This document shows positions 23,232 through 28,338 of a stretch of DNA of 28,338 nucleotides, one piece after another. Made by a program: the position numbers and the translations under genes. This stretch comes from JAUVHV01 sp964523875 (GTDB lineage Bacteria > Omnitrophota > Gorgyraeia > JABMRG01), in contig CAZGAS010000013.1 of assembly GCA_964523875.1 (NCBI GenBank), positions 1 through 28,338 on the forward strand. Direction: 5' to 3'. The notes under the pieces were generated by a model, which was not told the origin of the DNA, did no database searches, and was given only the letters and a program-made list of their open reading frames with translations. Position 1 is the first letter of the stretch; every line of letters begins with the position of its first letter.

Positions 23232-23789
23232 CTATGCTCTTTCCAGGTAATTACCCGTACGAGTATCTACTCTTATCCTATCACCTGTATTAACAAAAAG
23301 AGGCACCAAAACAACAGCGCCTGTCTCTATATTAGCCGGCTTAAAAGCCGCTTTCGCGGTATCACCCTTTATGCCCGGCTCGGTATGCTCTATTTTGAAG
23401 ACTACCGCGGGGGGAAGACTGATATCCACTATTCTGTCTATATGCCAAAGAGATGTTATCTCCAGGCCCTCCTTTAAAAACTTCTTATCATTGCCAATAA
23501 CTGATTCGGGAATAAGAACCTCTTCGTAGGTCTCAGAATCCATGAAAAAAAAGCTGTTACCGGAATTATACGTGTACTGGATCTTTTTTGTATTTACATA
23601 CGCGTCTTCAACCTTTTCACCTGCCCTGAAGGTCTTGTCTAGAACAGCCTTTGTGCGCATATTTTTTAATTTTGTACGTACAAAGGCACCACCCTTACCT
23701 GGCTTTATATGCTGAAACTCAACTATCTGGAAGAGTATCCCATCCAATATTATTGAGATACCATTTTTGAAATCACTAGTAGCAATCAT
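23232..23789 (-). CDS. efp: Elongation factor P
   Basis: EF-P (185 residues) relieves ribosome stalling at polyproline. It begins IATSDFKNGISIILDG, with the domain-I loop KPGKGGAFVR carrying Lys32 at its tip, the residue that is post-translationally modified in many bacteria. The C-terminal domain ends GDRIRVDTRTGNYLERA, as expected. No EpmA, EarP or YmfI modification gene is present in the window. It overlaps the M24 peptidase gene by 4 bp and precedes accB. Confidence 0.97.
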   Translation of the reverse strand: MIATSDFKNGISIILDGILFQIVEFQHIKPGKGGAFVRTKLKNMRTKAVLDKTFRAGEKVEDAYVNTKKIQYTYNSGNSFFFMDSETYEEVLIPESVIGNDKKFLKEGLEITSLWHIDRIVDISLPPAVVFKIEHTEPGIKGDTAKAAFKPANIETGAVVLVPLFVNTGDRIRVDTRTGNYLERA

Positions 23790-24832
23790 CTGGTCAAGAC
23801 CTCATATCCTATTTTATTGACTAAAACCATATCTTCTATACGCACACCGCCAATACCGGGTATGTATATACCCGGCTCAACAGTAAAAACCATACCTTCT
23901 TTGAGGATAGTATGATTTTTGGAATTAATACTGGGTAATTCGTGGACATCTATACCGACGCTATGGCCTGTCGCGTGGCCAAAATAATCTCCAAAACCTT
24001 TCTCAGTTATATAACCTCGCGCGATATTGTCTATTTCAGAAACCCTAACACCGGGCCTAATCCTGCTAATAGCTCTCTTTTGCGCAACAGTAACTATATT
24101 ATATAGTAATGATAGATGTTTTGATATTTTACCTACAAAGAGGGTTCTTGTCAAGTCAGAACTATAGCCATCACACCTCGCGCCAAAATCAAGCACAACA
24201 GCGTCGCCGAGGGCTATCTTCTTGTTTTGCGGTTTCGCGTGCGGCATGCTGGCATTTTCACCAGAGGCAACAATAGTATCAAACGCACTGCTATCCGCTC
24301 CCTCTTTCTTCAATAAAAAATCTATCTTCGCCGCTATATCCTTCTCAGTACTATTATTCTTAACTTCTTTAATAATTCTTTTTAATACCTTCTTTGCTAT
24401 ATTCGCGGAAGTTTTGATAGCCTCTATCTCGTCGGAATATTTTACAATTCTTAATTTTTCAATAACGCCTAAAACAGGTAAGGGCTTGTTGGCCAGCAAG
24501 GCGGTTAAAATACCCGCTTGCCTTACTGTCAAATAATTGGATTCAAAGCCAACCTTCTTTATTGAAAGGTGTTTTACAAGCCCGGCTATCTTTTGATAAA
24601 GATTACCACTTACCGTGCTTACCTCAAATTCCAGGGCAGCCTTTTTGGCCTCTTGCTCATACCTGAAGTCTGTTATTATATAATCTGTATCAGGCGTAAC
24701 AAGTAGGGCTGAATCATGCCCTCTAAATCCACTTAAATAAAATATGTTTGAGGGGTTTGAAACAAGAAACGCCTCTATCTCAAGGCGCTTCAATTTACGC
24801 CTTAGCTTATTAACCCTGTCCCGCTTAATCAT
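23786..24832 (-). CDS. pepP: Xaa-Pro aminopeptidase-type M24 peptidase
   Basis: A 348-residue creatinase/aminopeptidase with an N-terminal RNase H-like domain (NPSNIFYLSGFRGHDSALLV, about 22-41) and a pita-bread catalytic domain. Metal ligands are visible in VLDFGARCDGYSSDLTRT (two Asp), GHATGHSVGID (His), FTVEPGIYIPG (Glu) and GVRIEDMVLV (Glu). Family members remove N-terminal residues ahead of proline. The gene overlaps aroQ and efp by 4 bp each; the aroQ-pepP-efp order is conserved in many bacteria. Whether it acts as aminopeptidase (PepP) or dipeptidase (PepQ) is uncertain. Confidence 0.92.
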   Translation of the reverse strand: MIKRDRVNKLRRKLKRLEIEAFLVSNPSNIFYLSGFRGHDSALLVTPDTDYIITDFRYEQEAKKAALEFEVSTVSGNLYQKIAGLVKHLSIKKVGFESNYLTVRQAGILTALLANKPLPVLGVIEKLRIVKYSDEIEAIKTSANIAKKVLKRIIKEVKNNSTEKDIAAKIDFLLKKEGADSSAFDTIVASGENASMPHAKPQNKKIALGDAVVLDFGARCDGYSSDLTRTLFVGKISKHLSLLYNIVTVAQKRAISRIRPGVRVSEIDNIARGYITEKGFGDYFGHATGHSVGIDVHELPSINSKNHTILKEGMVFTVEPGIYIPGIGGVRIEDMVLVNKIGYEVLTR

Positions 24833-25266
24833 TTAATAAGTTCCGCTATTGCCTCGAGCCCCAGGATATAGCTATGTAACCCAAAACCCGCTATCTGTCC
24901 GGCGGCAACAGGCGCTATTAAGGATGTATGCCGAAACTCTTCCCGCGCGTATATATTTGATATATGGCTCTCTACAACAGGTATCTCTATGGCGCTTATA
25001 GCGTCCCGCAGAGCAACACTTGTATGGGTGTACGCGGCCGGGTTAATGAGTATAGCGGAAAAACCCTTTTCCTCGGCGTCCTGAATGCCCTGGACAATAT
25101 CTCCTTCATGATTTGACTGGAAAAAATCTATGCCTAACCCAAGGGCCTTGGCCTTCTCCTTCAAAGAGTTATCTATATCCTCAAGGCTCATCTTGCCATA
25201 GATATTTTCTTCCCTCTTGCCTAAGAGATTAAGATTAGGCCCGTGTATTACGAGTATTTTTTTCAT
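24829..25266 (-). CDS. aroQ: 3-dehydroquinate dehydratase, type II
   Basis: AroQ (145 residues) dehydrates 3-dehydroquinate to 3-dehydroshikimate. Active-site blocks are visible: HGPNLNLLGKRE, ENIYGKMS with the catalytic Tyr, FFQSNHEGDIV, NPAAYTHTSVALRDA, and VESHISNIYAREEFRH with the catalytic His. Length is typical of the dodecameric type II enzyme. It overlaps the M24 peptidase gene by 4 bp and follows the Trm112-like gene by 24 bp. The preceding enzyme, AroB, is encoded in a separate operon at 4735-5826. Confidence 0.96.
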   Translation of the reverse strand: MKKILVIHGPNLNLLGKREENIYGKMSLEDIDNSLKEKAKALGLGIDFFQSNHEGDIVQGIQDAEEKGFSAILINPAAYTHTSVALRDAISAIEIPVVESHISNIYAREEFRHTSLIAPVAAGQIAGFGLHSYILGLEAIAELIK

Positions 25267-25290
25267 CTTACTATTCTCTCTCCTCTGGTT

Positions 25291-25467
25291 TTATTCTTTC
25301 TTGCCGTGTGCGGGCAATTCAGCCTCTTCCACAAGCATTACAGGTATATCGTTCCTAATCGGGTAGCGCCTGCCGCAGCCAATACATATTATCTTATTCT
25401 CATCAAGCCTTACATCAGCTTTACATGCCGGGCACGCGAGTATATCAAGCAGCTCCTTGTCTATCAT
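25291..25467 (-). CDS. Trm112-like zinc-ribbon protein (YcaR type)
   Basis: A 58-residue protein found by translating the minus strand between aroQ and the flippase-like gene. It begins MIDKELLDILACPACK and continues CIGCGRRYPIRNDIPVMLVE, giving the CPxC/CxxC pair and the YPI..DIPVML signature of the Trm112/UPF0434 (YcaR) family. Bacterial members are short and their role is unclear; in eukaryotes and archaea Trm112 stabilises methyltransferases. The ATG overlaps the flippase-like gene stop (ATGA) and the next gene follows by 24 bp, confirming that it is a real operon member. Confidence 0.87.
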   Translation of the reverse strand: MIDKELLDILACPACKADVRLDENKIICIGCGRRYPIRNDIPVMLVEEAELPAHGKKE

Positions 25468-26432
25468 GTCATCTCCTTATCTTGCAATGTAAATATATTC
25501 TTCTTAAATCCATATACGCAGCCTCCTATAATACTGAATACTATCAACGAGGCGAGGACAAGGATAGATATAGCAAACGCCTCCTCAGTGGGCATATACG
25601 CCTTTAAAAAATAAATAAAGGCACCCTCTCTTACCCCTAGGCCGTTTAAAGAAGGCATAAGTGTCATAATAGCTACTATTGGCACAATAATAAAGAATAT
25701 ACCGATACCTATTGAGTCTATGCCAAGTGCCCTCGCGTATATATATATAGCTACGATAGCCGCAATCTGCGCAATAGCTGAAAGAATAAAACTCCACGAA
25801 AGTACTATCTTGTGCTTTGCGTAAAGATTTAAGAATTTATAACCACTCTTAACCTTTTCATACCATAGCTTATCCTTGAATGGCTCGATAATAAAGGTTA
25901 GATATTTTGCTGTATTCTTATGGAGCAGAAGCCACAAAAAGACTATAGAACCGAAGAAGAGAGCATATACCGCGGCTATAATAAGTTTGTTGTCAATATT
26001 GTGTGTGAAGAAGACGATAGTAACAACAGGTATAAGCGTGAAGGGAAGCAACGCGAGGACCCTGTCCATAAATACCCCCGCGAACGCGCCCGCTCTCTTA
26101 TTTGATTTTTTTCCAGCATAATAGGCCTTCAAAACATCCCCGCCAAAGGAGGTTGGCATAAAATTATTAAAAAAATAGCCTATAAAGGTGAGGTATGTGG
26201 CCTCTTTCACTGTCAGATTTATCTTCTGTACAGATAATACCTTTTGAAGCCTGAAACCTATCAATATACCTGTGCTTAAATAGACAAAAAACCCCAATAT
26301 GAGAAGCGGCCTGTTAGCGCTCTTTATGGCTGAATAGATGTTGGGAAGGCTATCACGCATAAGCCAAAAAAGCAGGCCAATAAGAAATATACTTATAAAT
26401 ATCCTAAGTGCTGTAAATAACTTGGTTTTCAT
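25464..26432 (-). CDS. Flippase-like integral membrane protein (LPG synthase TM family)
   Basis: The 322-residue polytopic protein belongs to the UPF0104/lysylphosphatidylglycerol synthetase transmembrane family. It has about eight hydrophobic segments and the family motifs NNFMPTSFGGDVLKAYYAGK (about 90-109) and, near the end, MPSLNGLGVREGAFIYFL. Members are thought to be lipid or glycolipid flippases or membrane enzymes. It is the first gene of the long operon. The start ATG has no ribosome site and a TATACT lies just 8 bases away, so the message may be leaderless. No MprF aminoacyl-transferase domain is attached. Confidence 0.85.
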   Translation of the reverse strand: MKTKLFTALRIFISIFLIGLLFWLMRDSLPNIYSAIKSANRPLLILGFFVYLSTGILIGFRLQKVLSVQKINLTVKEATYLTFIGYFFNNFMPTSFGGDVLKAYYAGKKSNKRAGAFAGVFMDRVLALLPFTLIPVVTIVFFTHNIDNKLIIAAVYALFFGSIVFLWLLLHKNTAKYLTFIIEPFKDKLWYEKVKSGYKFLNLYAKHKIVLSWSFILSAIAQIAAIVAIYIYARALGIDSIGIGIFFIIVPIVAIMTLMPSLNGLGVREGAFIYFLKAYMPTEEAFAISILVLASLIVFSIIGGCVYGFKKNIFTLQDKEMT

Positions 26433-26439
26433 AGAGAAT

Positions 26440-26468
26440 AGTATAGCAAATGGTAATTACAAAGTAAA
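26440..26468 (-). promoter_or_regulatory. Possible promoter of the long operon
   Basis: Minus-strand TTTACT (26468-26463), 17-base spacer and TATACT (26445-26440). The -35 is weak (4 of 6). The -10 ends 7 bases before the ATG at 26432, which would make transcription start at or beside the start codon. Confidence 0.4.
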
Positions 26469-26532
26469 GATAAAATAGACAGGGTAAAACAGGCATTATC
26501 TGTAACGCTAATGCTCGGATGCCTCAACGGGG

Positions 26533-28338
26533 TTATGCGGAAAAACTGAATGCGCGCGCAATAATACGGGTATCAGGAAAAATTACTGCCTTAATACTCT
26601 CTTGGCTATAAACCGGTTTGCGCAGGGTTTTACGGAATATTCTTATAGGGGGATATTGTTCTATTATTAAAACATAGTCAATATGATCCTTTATGAATTG
26701 GGCCTTTTTCAAAAATTCAAAATATATATCCTGTTTGGAAATATGCGTAACAATGTGTATTTTTTCCATAACAACGAAATGCGGTAGACTACGGCTTACA
26801 AAATATTTAAAACTAAGCTCTCTCTGTGTCAGACCGCTTAGATAATAATCGAAAAATAGGCTTATATCTCTTGTTGATATCTTCTTCTCTTTCATAACAG
26901 ATATCAGTTTTTGCATTATGCCTACGGCGTTTAGGATATCTTCTTGCGAAGGCTCTGTGTTTGAAATATTATCTATCATTTCTTTATCTTTATCAAAATG
27001 ATTGTTATTCTTTCCGTTAGGTACGCCAAAATGATTGCTATTCTTTCCATTAGATACGCTGCCATTTAAAATAAGCTTTTCATTATAACCCCGTTTTTGG
27101 AGTTTATTATAAAACGAGTAATAATGCCGCGTAAGGCTTGTTCTTAAAAAAAATTTAATTTGGGCTATCCAATAATCCTTCTTCAGCCTTTCCGTTTTAA
27201 GACCTTTAATCAGTTTTTCGTATTTGATGTAAAGCTCTTGATAAAACTCTTTTTCGGCTCCTTCCTTATCGTTTAGATAGTAATTACGATAAAGCCTGTA
27301 TTTTAAGCCGTTGTAAATATTTTCGAAATACCTGTTAAACAGCGCTTGTATTCTCTCTTTCGCGGTAAGGTTGCCTTTACGCATCAGGCCTATTAACTGC
27401 ACAATCTGATTATATGTTATATTATCAAGTTTTGTATCGTCTGAAATTATATTATCGACAGGCTCCTCATAGGCCTCTACTGTTTCAGGCTCCTTGATAT
27501 TATATCCGGCAAGTAGTTTCAGGCGTTTGAGGGCATCCGCGTATCCTATGAAAGGATTCTCTTTTCTACCAAGGTTCGGGTGAGATAAAATGGCCATTAC
27601 TATTCTATTATTTAGGGCCCTGATCCGTAGTCTAAAATCGGATGTTTTTACATCTTCCGGTTTTTTTCCATAAGAGGTATTTTCAGCAACAATTTTAAGT
27701 ATCCATCTTGCGAATTCAGGGGAAAGTCTGTATCTACTCCATGGTATCGATTTTCCATTTTTACAACACTCTATTACAATCTCTTTTGTTAGCAACGGAG
27801 TAGCAGGAGTGTATCCTGCAAGTAATTTCAATTTTTCAAGGGCAGCTTTTCTATTCATTAACATACCTTCTTCCTGAAGATCAGGGTGTTCAAGCAAAGA
27901 TGATATCTGGTGGTTGTTTAATATCGCTATCGGCTGGATAAACTCATGGGTGTTTACATCTTCAGGCCGGTTGTTATGAGTAAACGGATTTTCAACAACA
28001 ATTTTAAGTATCCATCTTGCGAATTCAGGGGAAAGCCTGCATTTACTCCATGGTATCGATTTTCCATTTTTACAACACTCTATTACAATCTCTTTTGTTA
28101 GCAACGGAGTAGCAGGAGTGTATCCTGCAAGTAATTTCAATTTTTCAAGGGCAGCTTTTCTATTCATTAACATACCTTCTTTATAAAAATCAGGGTGTTC
28201 AAGCAAAAATGATATCTGGTGGTTATTTAATATCGCCATCGGATGGATAAAGTCATGGGTGGTTACATCCTCAGGTCGTTTGTTATGAGTAAACGGATTT
28301 TCAGCAACAATTTTAAGTATCCATCTTGCGAATTCAGG
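26533..28338 (-). CDS. Repeat protein with sigma-factor-like C-terminal region (5' end beyond window)
   Basis: The frame is open from the right edge to TAA at 26533-26535 (601 residues seen); an internal ATG at 28239 is not the true start because coding continues upstream with the same repeat. The N-terminal part has two near-identical 103-residue repeats (28338-28030, 28029-27721) and a diverged third; each includes PEFARWILKIV, NNHQIS.LLEHPD and ALEKLKLLAGY. Past about 27420 comes a stretch like ECF sigma region 2 (ERIQALFNRYFENIYNGL, then GAEKEFYQELYIKYEKL, then WIAQIKFFLRTSLTRHYYSF). After an Asn-rich linker with an 11-residue repeat comes a region-4-like helix set (DYYLSGLTQRELSFKYFVSR). 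I do not recognise the whole protein; the sigma resemblance is moderate. Confidence 0.6.
   Translation of the reverse strand, partial: PEFARWILKIVAENPFTHNKRPEDVTTHDFIHPMAILNNHQISFLLEHPDFYKEGMLMNRKAALEKLKLLAGYTPATPLLTKEIVIECCKNGKSIPWSKCRLSPEFARWILKIVVENPFTHNNRPEDVNTHEFIQPIAILNNHQISSLLEHPDLQEEGMLMNRKAALEKLKLLAGYTPATPLLTKEIVIECCKNGKSIPWSRYRLSPEFARWILKIVAENTSYGKKPEDVKTSDFRLRIRALNNRIVMAILSHPNLGRKENPFIGYADALKRLKLLAGYNIKEPETVEAYEEPVDNIISDDTKLDNITYNQIVQLIGLMRKGNLTAKERIQALFNRYFENIYNGLKYRLYRNYYLNDKEGAEKEFYQELYIKYEKLIKGLKTERLKKDYWIAQIKFFLRTSLTRHYYSFYNKLQKRGYNEKLILNGSVSNGKNSNHFGVPNGKNNNHFDKDKEMIDNISNTEPSQEDILNAVGIMQKLISVMKEKKISTRDISLFFDYYLSGLTQRELSFKYFVSRSLPHFVVMEKIHIVTHISKQDIYFEFLKKAQFIKDHIDYVLIIEQYPPIRIFRKTLRKPVYSQESIKAVIFPDTRIIARAFSFSA
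26995..27060 (-). repeat. 33-bp tandem duplication in the repeat/sigma-like gene
   Basis: Two adjacent 33-bp units (26995-27027 and 27028-27060) differ at a few positions and code for an Asn/Gly-rich 11-residue motif twice. They sit in the linker between the region 2-like and region 4-like parts. Confidence 0.8.
27721..28338 (-). repeat. 309-bp in-frame tandem repeat (at least two full copies)
   Basis: GAATTCAGG recurs at 27712, 28021 and 28330, exactly 309 bp apart. Copies at 28030-28338 and 27721-28029 are nearly identical over long stretches of DNA, including silent sites, which indicates recent duplication or gene conversion. A third, diverged copy continues to about 27490. The array probably extends past the right edge of the window. 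Confidence 0.9.

Noticed and set aside
26533..28239. Start of the repeat protein at the ATG at 28239
   Set aside because: The frame continues upstream with the same 103-residue repeat up to the window edge, so this Met is internal.

Overview
The window looks like part of a metagenome-assembled genome of a Gram-negative bacterium in the PVC superphylum, most likely Omnitrophota or a relative. The best lineage clue is the gene at 7031-7324, a small basic protein of a family known from Planctomycetes, Verrucomicrobia and Chlamydiae. ADP-heptose genes (gmhA, rfaE2), a lipoprotein signal and type II secretion-like genes indicate an outer membrane. Two runs of exactly 100 N (8977-9076 and 17496-17595) are scaffold gaps. 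The DNA is AT-rich and genes are tightly packed. After about position 1590 every gene lies on the minus strand.

Layout. 1-1585 (+): the tail of an unidentified gene, then an ExeA/GspA-type ATPase and a GspB-like membrane protein. 4623 down to 1593 (-): an operon of GNAT acetyltransferase, YbgC-type thioesterase, SPOR protein and GAF/HD-GYP protein behind a near-consensus sigma-70 promoter. 5826-4735 (-): aroB with its own promoter. 7941-6035 (-): SPOR protein, PVC small basic protein, stand-alone tRNA-binding domain and M50 protease. 8794-8120 (-): a membrane-anchored AsmA-like protein. 8795-9187: a 70-bp tandem repeat interrupted by a gap. 16057-9188 (-): NlpD-like lipoprotein, P-loop ATPase, phosphodiesterase, archaeal-type thymidylate synthase, HIT protein, Dgt-like phosphohydrolase and a second GAF/HD-GYP protein. 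16136-16210 (-): tRNA-Gly(CCC). 16211-16595: non-coding DNA with two related imperfect palindromes. 26432-16596 (-): about 13 closely spaced or overlapping genes: flippase-like membrane protein, Trm112-like protein, aroQ, M24 peptidase, efp, accB, accC, a pyrophosphate-type phosphofructokinase, gmhA, rfaE2, thiD2, thiC and a PfkB sugar kinase. 28338-26533 (-): a large protein running off the window, with 103-residue tandem repeats followed by a region resembling an ECF sigma factor.

How the genes fit together. The long operon joins fatty-acid initiation (AccB/AccC), shikimate synthesis (AroQ, with AroB elsewhere), glycolysis, LPS heptose supply and the pyrimidine half of thiamine synthesis (ThiC, then ThiD2). 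The 9-16 kb operon combines envelope maintenance with nucleotide metabolism (ThyA, HIT, Dgt) and signalling. The least explained items are the repeat/sigma-like protein at the right end, the two palindromic elements near the tRNA, the collapsed 70-bp repeat and the two HD-GYP proteins with altered active-site residues.
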